Source: Melanocharis versteri
Lineage: Eukaryota > Chordata > Aves > Passeriformes > Melanocharitidae
Direction of reading: 5' to 3'
Assembly (NCBI GenBank): GCA_013397845.1
Contig: VZTG01008995.1
Span: forward strand, 251,107-315,106
DNA length: 64,000 bases
Shown here: positions 23,357 through 37,200 of the stretch, piece by piece
How the letters are laid out: each line of letters begins with the position of its first letter
Numbering within the stretch: the stretch's first letter is position 1
Translations under genes and position numbers: made by a program
The notes under the pieces: model-generated
Database searches by the model: none
Told to the model about the DNA's origin: nothing
The model's input: only the letters and a program-made list of their open reading frames with translations

Positions 23357-26300
23357 CGCAGCCTAGAAATGTTAATTTATAACATTTTTGTCTTTTTATC
23401 TAGGTTAACAAGAGGTCTACCGCAGATATGATCAATTACAAAATGCAGAAATCACAATTTTGACTTAAAACAGAAGCAAATCAGGGATCTTGTCACTCGC
23501 AGTACTGGAGACTTTTCAGTTAGATCGCCTCTTCCTCATATTTTGTCTTTTTTAAAAACTTTTTCCTTGCAGCACCTTTAAACCACATGTGAGTCACTTG
23601 AGACAGCTGAAGCAGGTTGTGCTGAAGAGTTTGCTGTCCTAAATACTACAGTGATCTTACTACGAAATCCACCTAATGCAGTTCCATATATTTAACTGCA
23701 GGGGATTAAAACCCTGTCACTATCGTTGACATTTAAAAAAAAAATATTTCAGGTTTTCAACAATTCATCTTCTCTTCAAATGTCACTAATTAGTTATCTG
23801 TTATACATTTGCCAACTTCAAACACCCCACTTAATCTTAGCTGTTACGTAATGCAGGTCACTTACAGATGGATTTTGTAGGAAGGTTTTATGGCTAAATT
23901 TCATTTTTATCCTCTTTAATTGGAGGCTGGCTATGCTGGGGGCTAGAGAGAAGAATTAAACAGAAAATTGCGAGTCTTCCCCCTACAGCTGAGGAGTGTG
24001 ATCTTGCAGTGCCTGGGAAAATCCAATAAAATTGTGGAGGAAATAGAGCTCAACATGAAAATTAATTTTGATTAAGATTTTGCATCTTTCTTCATATATC
24101 TCATAGTGGTTGGGTCAGCTCTTCTGAGATTTTCCACAGAGCTAGAACAGTCAGAGGTTCCTTGTAACTTCTGAACTGGGTGTGCTACCTAGATGCAATA
24201 CACTGCCACTTGAAGAAGATTTCAGCTCCCCTCATTATGCGGATGGCTGTGGGCTGCATCTGGAAGATAAAACCATTTGCTTATACTGGAATGTGAGAGT
24301 GGCCCTGTAAGTGGCAGGGTAAGTGATGTGTTTTCGGCTGCCTCTAGCCCAGTGCTGCCCAGTGGGAACCCAGCTCTCCTCATTCTGCTGCAGCAAATGC
24401 CCAAGAGGCATCAGGGGATGTGACTTTGCACCTCTCCCTCCATGGACAATGTAGAGAGGCTGCTAATGCTGAGGGTGCTGTGTGAGACGAGGTGTCCCAT
24501 TTGAGTGGGAGAGAAGTGAAATTAAAGAGGAAGAGAAATAAAAGGAATGGTTCTGACTGAAAGAGGAGGCAGGTGAACTTTATAAGGTATCAGCTTTGCA
24601 GGCCACCCATTTGAGTAGCTGGCTGCACTTTACCCATGTCAGATCCAATAAAAGTCATACCAAACTCAGCAGCAGCAGCAGCAATAAGCCTTCTAATTTT
24701 ACTTGATTTTCACAGCTGGGATGCTGAATGCATCAATCAAATACTTATTTTTGCCTTTCTTTTAAAATGTCCCTGGAGGGGAAATTTGCCCTTCACCTGC
24801 TTCCCTCGTGGGAAGCCCAGCTGCTTTTTCAGGCTCAGTTTCCAGACACAAGGCTGCCCTCAGCTGACATTCTTCTATAAGAAGATTGCTAATAATGCTA
24901 GTCGTTCACAATCTATTTTCACTCTAGGAATGGAATTTCAAAGGAGGGCTCTTATGCCTGCTGCTTAAAAAGGATTTGAGCACTTTGTGAGAGAGTGCTT
25001 TTAAAGCATTTTTATTTCAACGTCCTGTCCCCCATTGCCTCCTATCCTTGCAATGCCTCCTGTGTCATCTCTGGCTTCATACCCACCCCCCATATGGATT
25101 TTTCTCTGCATTCCGAATGTGACATTGATAAACAGGGCTGATGCCATGCTACTGGCCTGTGTGGCCAGCATGGCCACGGGCAGTTGCAGATGACCCATGT
25201 GCCCTGCTCAGGAAGGTCACTCTCAGTGTGCCACTGCATTGGGGCCAATCCTTTCAGCAGTGAAATTTAGGAGCAACACAACAGCTGTGTGAGATCATTG
25301 TGCTGCATGAGCTTATCCAGTGGGGCAATGTTTTGGAGACTGGCACTGCATGTTTTCCTTCCTAAACAGTCTGTTCTGCCTGGTTACAATGTCCTTTTGT
25401 TTACTTGAACTCAGAGAGGATTTCTTACTGTTTCTGTGGTTAAAGCTGAGATGTGATGACTAGAAAAATGTGTTTTCCTTGATCTCTATGCAACAAAAAG
25501 CAATATTGTAGGGACAGTGTTGTTGCCTACTTATGCTCAGTTCCTCTTGACCTTTCATGATCAGGACTCCAAATATAAGGATGTTGTCCTCCTCTCGTAA
25601 ATTGCTTTTGATAACACGAATAATTTCACTTACTATCAGATGTACTTTAATATGAAACAGACTTCTTTTCCTTGGAAGAATAGTATTTCCTTTTATACAA
25701 TGCAGCAGTAGCCTCTTAGTGTTTGCAGTGTTACTTTAACCTTCAACATGACAGAAGTCAGCCTCAGCTCCTTGGCCGGAAAACAGGTTTTTCCAACCAA
25801 AGGCAGCAGAGTTGTAGTAAAACCCAGGAGTTGTCAAAGGAGGAGTCCTCTGTCTGTACAAAGCTGCATTAGCACTTCGTGTTTGTTTTCTCTGCCTCTG
25901 CTGTCATTACCCTGAAGAGAAGCTATTTCTAGTGCATCACCTGTGCAGCTCAGGGCTGCAGAGGGAACAGAGAGCTCTAGACTCCCTAGAAATCCCTAAT
26001 CTCACCCTTTCAGCCAGCCCTGAAGCTCTTGTGAAGTGCTGCGTTAGTCTAGCATTTTAAATGAAGACTGACAGGTTGGAATGATGTGTTTCTGGCAGGA
26101 GGCTGCTGGATTAAGGGGAGAGGCAGCATTCTATGCTTGCATGTTTGATCCAAAGAAACACAACTGGCAAGATTAGAAGGGCTCTGAAAGGAAAGGTTTC
26201 TTGGTTTTCCTGGAGGGCAACCTGACACGTTAACATCAGTGACTAAGGGGAGAGAATGAAGAATATTAGAAATGTTTTAAATGCTGAGGTCTGCTTTGTG

Positions 26301-28892
26301 CAGTTGATCATATGAATAGGAATATGAGTGTGAAGTTAATAAGGAGATGAGTTTTAAAATGTGGAAGTGCTAACAGCTACCTGTGCCAGCTTGGAAAAGA
26401 GAAACCAAACTCAGGATGCTACTGGTAGGCCACAGACTTCTGAATCTTGATGTAATCAGCACCGACAAAATTAATTTAAGGAAGTCCTAAAGAGTATGAG
26501 CATAATATATTGTTGGCAAAACAGAGGCAGAACAGTAAAAATTTGCTAAAACCACTATATACACAGAAGTTTTAACTTCTGAAAGAGGACTTCTTCAAAT
26601 TGTGAACATTTAAAATGCAAACATTCTTTGAAACAGAAGGAGAGTTGAAGAGTGAAATAAAGAACAGAAAACCTATTATTTCTATTGAATAAGCTGAAAA
26701 AAATTGAAGAAATAATGCAGCAAAATGTCAAGAAAAATTTGAATTAAACAGAATTAATCACAAAATTTGATCTGTTAGAGGAAACAGTTCAAATACATGT
26801 TACATCTTGAGTAACATCTCTTAAAATTGTGTTATTTTGGCCTTCTGTCTTAGTACCCTAACACATCTGTTTGACTGCCCCGTGCCTGGAGCCTGTATTG
26901 TGCTCTGGAAACCTGGGGTTAGGCAGGACCATATCTCTTTAAAAAAAACCCCACACAGACAAAGAAAGAAAAAATCCAGGCTGGGAAGGGGGAGCTAAAG
27001 CCTCTGCTGCATTGGGCTGTTTGGATACATCGGCTGCAGCAGTGGTCACGCATCCCTCCGCAGCCTGCTGATTTTGCAAAAGAGGGGGCGAAGGATCGTT
27101 TTGCAGTCCAGATGCTGTCAAACACAAGCAACCAATGGAAGGAATGGTACAATGAGCAGACAAGCACAGGGAAGCAGTTTCCGAAGAAATAGTCAAATGC
27201 CGATCTTTGTCCCGGCCGATGCTGTAATGTAAGTACGAGCTCAACAGCAGATCCCGTGGTCACTGCAGTTGTTTGTGGGAGATGTTTTATGGGTATCATG
27301 ATGCTTTTAGCACTTACGGGTGGAGAAAGCATTAACTGCGACACGTTTCACAGTGTATTTAAGCAGAGAACTGTATTGTCTGTGTCTCTACAGGATTTTT
27401 GAGTGACTCACAGGCTGCAGTGTGTTGGTAGGGTGGGTGAAGAGCAGCACTTTGCACATGAGCTTATTCTCCTTTCCTGATGGCTTATCTGGGCTCTGCT
27501 CTATAGATGTGCTAGCAGATTGCTGCAGCACCACCCTCTCTGTGCAAAGGCCTCTCGCTGAATTTCAGCTCTGCCTTCAAGCACAGGGATACACAACACA
27601 TTTTTTCACACTCCAATGGTTGACTTAATTAAAAAAAAATCCTAGAAGAATTACAAGAATTACTTGTTATACAAACTTACTTCATGCCAACTGCTTTATT
27701 TTAATTTTTTCTCATGTATGTAGTTGTAGAAAGCTTATGAAATTCCAATAGCTTCGTGTGTTGCTATCAGGAGACTGGTTCTTAACATAGCTCTCCCAAA
27801 GAGAGTGCCAAGTATGATTTATTGCTCAAAGGAATGTACACTTTCCTATCTTTGGTCTGTTGCTAGCTGAAATAGATGTATATATTTTTAAATGTAAGCC
27901 TTCGTTGTTGTGGAAATCCAATGTCTTAATCTTTGGCAAATGATTTGCAGCTTTTCATTCTGCATATGTCCTAATGATCTAGTACAGCTTTAAAAACAAG
28001 TGAAAAAGCAGAGCTAGGGCAAGTTTACTGCTCTGCATTTCTCAGCAAATTTTTTTGGTAATCAGACAAAATTTTTTTATTGTCGCTAAAACTACAAATA
28101 TCAGCAGAGTGAAAAAACTGAAGTAGTGAGTATTTCCTTGTTATTTTATGAGAATATTAATTTTGCTTTCATCTGTCTAAGCACTTCATAAAGCCATTTG
28201 CTGTAAGCCAGAGAATATAATCTATTTGATGTCCTCTGCGGTTGCACCTCGGTACTTAACGCAGCTCCTGCAGAAACCTCAGGGAGATCTCACTCCAGTG
28301 TCAGGGGAGGTGACAGCGGGGTAATTGTGACGAGCAGCCTGTGTGGGCCTGTTGAGGAGGGTGGGCGGTTGTGGCAAGGAGGAGCCTTCTTTTGTGCATC
28401 TCTTTTGGGACCTGGCAGAACTGCAGCTCCTGATGCTGAGGGCTGCAGGGTAATGCACTTCTGCCCCATCGCACTGATCACCTCGGTGGGGATGTAAGGC
28501 AGAGCTTCCCTCACACCGAGGAACCCACAGGGAAGTTTCACCATCATTGCTTTGGAAGTCGCCCTCACCTTGGATTCCCAGAGGTATTAGAGCTCCATCA
28601 GCTGTCTATTTGCAAAACAACTTCTTATTGCTTGCTACCAGAAACTGAATTATAAGAAGCCAAATTTATCCCTTAATGAGCTTATAGCAAATTACTGTTA
28701 CCTAGGGAGTGCTCTGGCAGAGACTGGGAATGCTGAGGCTTGGTATTGTCAGTGCTCATTCTTGTCCCTTCCTCTCCTGTGTCAGGATTGTCACCCTCTC
28801 AACACCAAGCAGAATCTCTGGTTGGAAAAAGGATTTCCAAAGATTAGGAAAGTAATCACTTGCAAGAATACAAAAATAATAAAAAAACCCCT
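23357..28892. other. Long unannotated non-coding stretch
   Basis: No exon, RNA gene or clear transposable element was recognised. The 110-codon frame at 24636-24968 and the 141-codon minus frame at 26919-27344 resemble no protein family I know. A patch with more CpG than its surroundings lies at 26990-27330. Confidence 0.5.
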
Positions 28893-29048
28893 CAGTCCTG
28901 CAAAGCAAATTTCTGTTCATCTACTGAAAATGTGCAGGACTATCAGATAAAATAGTTTTACAGGCTGCTTTAGTCCCACATAACAAATTTCTGTTCATGT
29001 ACTGAAAATGTGCAGGACCATTAGATAAAATAGTTTTACAGGCTGCTT
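28893..29048 (+). repeat. 78-bp tandem duplication (two copies)
   Basis: CAAATTTCTGTTCAT starts at 28906 and again at 28984, and both copies continue through TACTGAAAATGTGCAGGAC and ATAAAATAGTTTTACAGGCT with few differences. The offset is constant at 78 bases. No N lies nearby, so unlike the copies at 13.5-15.5 kb this looks genuine. Confidence 0.9.
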
Positions 29049-30370
29049 ACTGTTGTGTAAAGACAGAGGGAAAAGTTCAGTTCCTGTGTACTTCCATTGT
29101 TTTCAGCAGAATTACACTGGGGTGAATTTGGCATTTTTGGGGCCAACTCAAAAACCTTTTGTTTCTCTGTCCTTCTTTCTTGATTGTTTTCCTCTTTCTT
29201 AGATGTGATTTTTTATGACCTCCAACGCAACAAGCACAGATTTTTAAAGTATAATGCAGAGGACCTAAGATTCTCAGGTTTGGACCGTATTTTCCTGAGG
29301 CTCCCCGTAAAGCTAATGGAAACACAGCACTTCCAGAAGAAACTGATATATCACATATCTAAAACTAACCCATGGTCATTGTACTCCACAATTTTTGGGG
29401 GTCCTTGGGCCCTATTCTCAAAAGCAGAGTTTCTAAAATACTGGATGAGCTTTTATGTTAAAATATACAAAAGTGTAGGCTTTTATAAGGCGAAAGAGCA
29501 TTTTATTGAAGAGTTTAAACAATGTCTAGTAGCTCAGTTTGTATGAACCTTTGGAATAACACACAGATTGGAAACATGCATGTCAGATTTTGAAATATTT
29601 GATCTTTTGGAAGATTTAGTCTTTTTTAAATAAGTGTTAATTCATTCAGCAGTATTTTTTGTTATACACACAATTATTCAGCAATTACTTCTGCCTCAGC
29701 TAAGAAATATAACGACTCACGCATTAATTTGGTACAGTAGGTTGACATTTTTCTTCTAAGTGTGTATTTAATGGATATATTTGCATTTTAGCAATCTTGA
29801 GCTGAATCTTTAAATGGGATGATCCAGTTCACCAGCATTTTTCATCTTCTTTTTGATCAGCCTAGCAGAAGGTGTCCATTGTTTGGAATTTTTAGCAAGT
29901 GTTTTGTTGTTTGTGATGGAGGTACACCAGAGCTGCGAGAAAGGAAGGTTTCACATTGCCTCTGAAGACCTACATGTGTTTATGCGCAATAAAATGTGCA
30001 GCCATGAAGGTCAGACTAGAAATAAATGAGGCTTAGTTGTCTTCCCTAAAATTACCTGTGGAAATGTTCTCCACCCAGGTGAAACCAAAATAAGGCATTA
30101 TTTCTGATAGGTGATGATTACACTCATGAGAGGATGGGGCAGGTGTTTTGATCTCCTCTGGTGACCTCACAGGAGGGCATGAATGTGCCTCAGGCCCCTC
30201 TCAGTGGTGAGGTTTGGTTTCTTTTCTTTTTACAGGAGAATGACCCAGCTGGCTGCATATACCAATCACCACCTATTTGAGACATGACAGCTGGTGGAAA
30301 ATAGCAAAGGTCAGAGCTTTAGCACTCTGGTCTTCCATGAGGAAGGAAATAACAACGTTAGTATTTAAAT
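29049..30370. other. Unannotated stretch
   Basis: No gene or repeat recognised. A 120-codon open frame at 29184-29546 has no known similarity. Confidence 0.5.
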
Positions 30371-30927
30371 TGCTGGTTTCTCTGGGATAGAGTTAATATT
30401 CTTCCTGGTAGCTGGCACAGCACTCTGTTTTGGATTTAGTATGAGGATGATGTTGATAACACACTGATGTTGTAGTTGTTGCTAAGTAGTGCCTACTCTA
30501 AATCAAGGACATTCCAGTTTACCATGCTCTGCCAACAAGGAGGCACACAGGAAGCTGAGAGGCAGCACGGCAAGAACAGCTGAGCCAAACTAGCCAAAGG
30601 GATGTTCCAAACCATAAAATGTATATAAACTGGAGGGAGGGGCTGGCTGCTGCCCAGATATGGGCTGGGCATTGGTCAGCAACTGTGTTGTGCATCACTT
30701 GTTTCACTTGAGTTTTGTTTCTCTCTCTCTTTTTATTGCATTCCTTTGCATGAAAATTATTCTTATTGTTATTTTAATTGTTGTTTAATTACAATTTTTA
30801 ACCTATTCTCATCTCAACCAATGGGTTTCACCTTTATTCTGATTCTCCTCCTCATTCCACCGGTGTAAGATGTGTGAGCAAAGCATTTGTGTGGTACTTA
30901 GTTGCCGGCTGGGATTAAACCACAACA
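30371..30927 (+). mobile_element. Endogenous retrovirus solo LTR, plus orientation
   Basis: Runs from TGCTGGTTTCTCTGGGATAG to GGGATTAAACCACAACA (TG...CA ends), 557 bp. Shared landmarks with the copy at 41548 include GATAGAGTTAAT, CTAAATCAAGGA, GGGATGTTCCA, TATATAAACTGG (a likely LTR TATA box, near 30620) and TGTGCATCACTT. No flanking retroviral genes are present. No 5-base target duplication is apparent at these edges. Confidence 0.85.
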
Positions 30928-33900
30928 GAGTTTTAGTTAAAGCTTCAGTGAAGCAAAAGGAACAGCCTGTATGTTTTTTTTTTTATTTTAGGACAGGCTA
31001 ATTTACCTATCTCTTTGTTAGTTATATATGGTGCAATGTGGAGCTCTGCCAAGGTAACTGCAAAATTATTGTCAGATTTTAGCTAATGTAAGATGAGATC
31101 CTGGGGAATGTGATAGTAGCTTCAGAGTGGTCTGGTGCGCTTTACAAGAAAGCACCAGCTGTCACCAAATCCTGTCCCATAAAATCCTTCACACGTGAAA
31201 GAAATCGCTGTCAGATGTCTGGAGACCTGTTAGGAGAGAAAGGGAATGGCAGGATTGTGCCCTCGATCTGCGCTTATGCCACCTGCACTTTACCCCTTAA
31301 AATGCCCCCTGTAAACCTTCCCCTTCCTTCTCAAATTTCTCCCTCCATATTGTTCTTTGTCTCCATCCCAGGACAATTTCTACATGAATCACCACTTCTG
31401 ATCAACTCCCATGAGGTTCTTTTAGTAACAGTAGTGTCTCCAGCCTGCCCCAGTCCTCCGGCAGCATCTTGCATTTCTCCTACTCTCCAGGCCACAGAAG
31501 TACTGCTATATAAGAGGCAGGGAACTAAAAACTGCTCAGGTCCTTAGCTCTCTGTGCTCAGAGGTGCAGCCAAGCTGCTGCCTGTGTGTTCTGAGCCAGG
31601 CTCTCTGTCTAGGGCAGTCCACGGGTAAGAGAGAGAGCAGGATGTGCACTGGAGGATGATTTTTGAATGATAGAGTTATGTAGAGCCTCATTCCTAGCGC
31701 CAACATTTTTCAGCTCACTACCTTCATGTTCATATTGGACTGGCACTGGAATTTCTGCCCTGGATCTTGGCATTGGCTTGTGTTACCCCACCCAGTGCCA
31801 GTCAGGATCTCAGCCTAACACTGTTGATCCACCATAGTAAAGTAGATTTAAGAGCTGAAGAACTTAAATTGCTTAAATTGCTTTCTGGTTTGCTTTGGTT
31901 ACTCCTGTCGAAGTTAAAAACATCTCTTTGACTCATGCTGGTTGTTTGATGCTTATACAATGTGTGTATATGGACACAGGGACGTCCCCCAAACAGCAGT
32001 AGTGGTGTGGAAAGCTCATCACCTTGGGACATACACAATCATATACAATAATCTATTGAGTTATGTAGGTTAGCAAGCCCTTCCCTACTGCAGAAAAATG
32101 GAGAATTAGATCTGAGATTTTTCATATCTTCTGTGAGAGATCCACAAAGATGGATTTATTGCAGTTTCTCATTAGCTGTGACAAGGATGATGTCAGATAA
32201 GTTGTGCACGCCGTCTCATAAATAATAAATGAGAAGGACCCTGCCTGCTCTCCAGCTAATGGATTAATGTTATAGCTGGATGGAAAAGCCACCAGCTTAA
32301 TTTATGGAACATAATGGAGCAACAAAATAGCTTAGACTCCCTTAAGTGTATTTATCCCAGGGCCTCCTGCTTGACCCTTTATCTTAATCTTTGGCATCTC
32401 TCTCATGATGTTGTAAAATTCATCTAACAATGGAGTCTTACTGTTTTGTAAAAAAACCCAAGAAATAATAGAACAAAGTGCATGAGTTTTTTGGTCAACC
32501 TAAACTCTATAATGTAAAAATCTTCCATATACCCTTTCAGCATGGCTTCATTTATCAATCATTAGCGTAGCAACTGCAATCTAAAGTATGCTTCTCCTTT
32601 CTTTCTTTCTGTTGTAGTGCTTGCAGAGAGAGCTTTGTTTTTATAAGCTCATCATTAATCATAATTTTCACTAATCAGGTGCAGTTTAATCAAGTAGTTC
32701 AAAACACTCTGCAGACACTCATGAATGCAGCTTTATTTATTTATGCAGCACCTGATGGTTAATATAGCTCTTTGTGAATAATGTTATGGATGTTTCATGT
32801 GTTGAAAAGTCCACGTTCAGACCCTTGGTCCTTTTCTTTCAGTGTTAGGCCACCTTTTTAGCGTTTTTGATTGGGGGGAAGAAAAAAGGGCATTAAAATG
32901 TCCCTCTAGAAAGTACTATGTAGAATTGGGTATGTCGTAAAGCAATAGAAGAGAAGGACGTGTGTCAAGTCATGGGCACAGCAAATCTTGGCAGAGTTTT
33001 AAGGATATTTTTCAACAACAGTTGCTGTCATGAATGGCACCTGCTACATAAACAGGTGACGTTTCAGTGCTTTTCACACTTGGCAACATCTGCAAATGAC
33101 TTGGGTAGTCTCAGCTCTTAAAAGATTTCCCCCACACTGTCTTGGTATGCTGTATCAAGCCAGATCTGTGTTAATCTCCTTGCTACTGCAATATTTGGCA
33201 TTCCTACTTGAAAATTTTCAGCATAATGTGTCCCAGTTTAGAGACAAGCTTCTCCCACTTACGAAGTAGAAATTAATACAGATGGATTCTCTGCTTAAAA
33301 GCATACTAGTCATGGAGAGAAAATGCCATACCATTTGTCATCAATTTTGGCTGACAAATGACATAGAGAAAAAACCACTCCTGGTCATGTCTGTCAAATC
33401 CTGTCCATACTTGTACAAGTACGTAGTGATCATAAAAATCTCTGCCTGATTTTTTTTTAATAAAAATTTGGAGGAAATGAGGAGAAAAATAATTTTTTAT
33501 TAGCATCAATAACTGAACAACAACAACAAATTAGCCATGCAATAAACACGTCAGAAGTACCTGTTGGTCAGAATACCCTTTGCCAGGTATATGAACAGCA
33601 CTCATCAGAGCTGTTCTCAGTCTTGTGTCTGTTTCTGACACAGCTCCCTGTCCTTTGCAGGAAAATTTGGCTGGTTACCATGTGGAATTGTTCTAGAGAA
33701 AGAAGATAGCCTGCCAAATATTCCCCACTTCTTACTTATGGACCTGCCTCTCTCCTTAACGCCAGTCATGGAGACATGCAGGTTTAAGTCTGTGCTGGTA
33801 ACTTTGTGCAATAGAAGCACTATTTTGACACAATGTAACTGTCATTATCTCAGGTCTTTTGACCTAAAATGACCCCTGTTTCTTCAAAGTTCCTGCAAAT

Positions 33901-34079
33901 CTCTCAAGATCACTGGGATGTCATAGGGGGCACTGAGACCTGGGAGCAGGGCTACCCACTGGAGGGATGCGTGGCCCAGATCTAGCCTGGTTCTGACCTT
34001 GAGCATGGTGAGTTGGTGTGTATCTGATACACCAGTTTCTGCACCTGGGACAAAGCGCTGCCAGGCACAAGTACAAACC
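30928..34079. other. Unannotated non-coding stretch
   Basis: No gene recognised. A good TATA-box string, CTATATAAGAGGC, occurs at 31505-31517. The part 32120-32800 is rich in TAAT and TTTAT strings and looks like constrained non-coding DNA by composition only. The 145-codon frame at 31110-31547 matches nothing known. Confidence 0.5.
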
Positions 34080-34290
34080 CTGAGAGGAGTGGCTGGAGAG
34101 CAGCCCTGCAGAGAGGGATCTGGGGGTGCTGGTGGGCAGCAGCCCAGTGCAATTCAGCAGGGAGCCCTGGCAGACAGGAGGGCAGAGCCCATCCCAGGGT
34201 GTGTCAAACAGCATCCTCAGACAGGCAAAAGAGGGAGTACTAATACACTTTTCCACAGGTCAGGGTCAGCCTGGCCCAAAGTCATGTTTT
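34080..34290 (+). mobile_element. CR1 ORF2-region fragment, plus orientation
   Basis: GGAGTGGCTGGAGAGCAGCC, CTGCAGAGAGGGATCTGGGG and GTGCTGGTGGGCAGCAGCCC are typical of the CR1 reverse-transcriptase coding region shortly before the 3' part. It has no tail; both ends are decayed. Confidence 0.65.
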
Positions 34291-37200
34291 GTCTTCTCTC
34301 CCCTCTGCACAGGTCTGGTCTATTTGTTCAGCTGTAGGTTCCGAATTATGCGATTCCTTCTAATAGCTGCAGATTGGGTGCCTTTATTCTAGATTTGATA
34401 CTACAGTGCTGCTATACCAAACAAACAGTTACTACAAAATATTTTGCTCCCTGGCCTAAATCAGACAGTCCTGTGGTATGTCTGGGTGCAAGGCAAAATT
34501 GACGCGTTTTGTTCTTCTACCTTTAGTTGAGCAGTCTTGTGCTATGCTCAGGTGCAAGCAAACAGAACAAAATCACCAACATCAACATTGAAATTCTCTG
34601 CCAGCTGACTGAACAACAGTGAGTTTCTGTTTTAGGAGAGCACACTAAGGCAATTTTTTCTCAATGTATCCATCAATTTTTGGTTTATACCCCTACATTT
34701 AGCAAATCTGAGATGCATGAGTGCACTACTGATGATGCACAAAGGATCTGTAGTTGCCCAGAACACTTTTTCCCAGTACATAGTAGTAATCTCTGGTTCA
34801 TTAAAAATATTTCCTACAAAAATGGCAATTTCAGAGATAATCTAATTTCTTCCAATTAGAGTGAATTAACTTTAATTCCTGCCTCAGTTAGGGAACTTCA
34901 GTTTCTGCACTTTTTTTTCATCTTGCTTCCCACATTGAATGATAAAAGGGAAAGCTACTTGCCCTTGCTACCTTACTCTGTAATAGGTTGTGAATGAGGC
35001 TTTCTAAGTAAAAACGCTGTATCCCAAATTGTGCCCAGAAATCATTTGGAAGCTATTGTAGGGTAAGAGATGCATTGTTTGGTGAAGAAGTGCACTGCAC
35101 ACAGCCTGCAGTCCAAAACTGCTGTCCTGACAAGATGAATCGGAGCTCAGTTTCATCAGATGTATTTACGTCAGCAATACACACTTGCCTCACCTGGAGA
35201 TCCCTCAAACAAGGGCTGTCTGCATATCTCATACCTCCCTAAGGATGGAATGACTTGGCAGGCTCATGATGTCATCAAGATTAGCTCATCACAAGCTTTC
35301 CAGTAACTCAATGTGAAAAAAGGTTCTTCACGAGAGTGATTAGGAGAAGGTTTGGATTCATAAATGCTCCTTTGACAGTTGTTAATATCTTCCCCTCCAT
35401 GTAAGTACTGGGAATATTTTGTAACTGTAGACTTGAAATTCCCTTGTCTGACTTTTGTCAGTCAAATGCATATTTCTGAGTTGTAGTCTAAGAATTTCAA
35501 TCTAACTCAAACTTCAAAGAACGAGATATTGCAAAACTTTAGGGTAAAAACAAAAATAATTTTAGATACAATGCGTGAAAGGATAACTTTCCATATATGT
35601 GTATTACTTATTGTAATTATTTGGAGTTTGGTTTACTTAATAAGTAAGAAAATTTCCTAAGTAACTTTTTTTCTGCTTAAAACATTTGAATGTAAACAAA
35701 GCGTTATGTGTGTACATCCAAACCAAGCAAATCAAGTATTCTCATTTAGTATAGTTCAGTATAGCTAAGTCTGAACAGCCTGTTAGCTTACAGTGCAGAG
35801 GCACTACATAAGGAATTTGGATACCAAGGTTAGGTATTCAGCATTTTAGGCATAACTCACCTTATAGTAAATAAATATTGTAAGTTTATCTTTGGAATAA
35901 GTTCAGTTACTGTTTCAATTTAAGTGCTTATCTGCAAAGTGTGCTTTAGGTTCACCTCTGAGACTTCATGTGTCTGTTATAATGGTTTTCTGTGTACAGC
36001 ACAGTACAGTGCCCTTACATAACCAAGAAGGGTGTTTGGTTTTCCTGGTATTTCAGCCTTTACTAATGCTGCAAAACAATAATTAAGGTGTGAGTTTTCC
36101 AGGTTACTCTTGAAGAAAAGTGCTTGAAGGAGATATTTTTGTAGTTAAATCCAAACAAAATCTAATTAAACTAAAATAGAGAAGGAAATCTGTGAAAGTA
36201 CTCAGTTCCCTTGCTTCCTCTGGAATTGTATTTCAGAGCACTCAACCAACTACTTTTCCTTCCAGCCCTGTATCACTTACAAAGACTGAGTTCAAGAAAA
36301 ACTATGTAAGTATTCTGAAATTTTAGTATTTTCTGTATGAGGGCTCAGTTCCTATCTTGTCCTTCATCTAGCTTCTCATCAGGGATTCATGAGACTGACA
36401 CCCCGCTGTTCATAATTCATAAACTTTTGCATTGGCAAGTCTGCACAGAACAGTGTGTTGCTACAGTGGATTGTCCAGACTGTTTCAGACACTAGAAATT
36501 AGTGTTCAGCTTAGACTTAGTGTACCCCGCTTTAGAGCAAGAAGAGTTTATCAATTAGGTTGTGTATCTCTAAAGGCATCATATTGTGCAGTCAGGTCAT
36601 AACTCATATTCTTGCTATTTTTTCCTCAGCTTAATAGCCCATTGTTTACGCCTTTGAGACTGCAGTGCTCTTTAGGCTTCTGTATTATGGTTCATAGACA
36701 GTGTCAGTTTCCCATTTCATTGGAAAGCCCATTAAATGATTCAGAACCAACACTAAGCACAAATGGTTCTTCTTCCACTTGTCTTTTCTTATGGCAACCA
36801 CTGCTTTTAATTTCAGAGAAAAGGTCTTAAAATCTCCACATTTCTGGAGAACAGCAGTGAAGTTTTAACCACATGGCTCTTTCTCTCAGTTTTGTGGGGT
36901 TTTCTAAAGCCTTTTCCTCTAACTGCTACGCATTGTTGAGAAATCACTTTGAGACATTGGCATTTGGTATCTGAGTTTACTTCATCAGAATTTGATGAAA
37001 AGATTCTTTATGCATAATTCAACCACACAGTCCCAGATTGCTACTGTAAGGTCATTTTAATACCATAGAATCAAACTTAGTCATATTGCAAGTAATTTTT
37101 AGAGTTTTTCTATTGTTGCATGTAATCATACTCCTTGAGTCACCTTTTCCATAAGTGAAGTGTGGCAGGTCTTGGGTTAAGCACATTTACTTCTTAAGAA

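Noticed and set aside
26919..27344. 141-codon minus-strand frame
   Set aside because: No recognised domain, no splice or start context, and ends in low-complexity Phe-rich sequence.
31110..31547. 145-codon plus-strand frame
   Set aside because: Pro/Ser-rich random-looking translation without known similarity.
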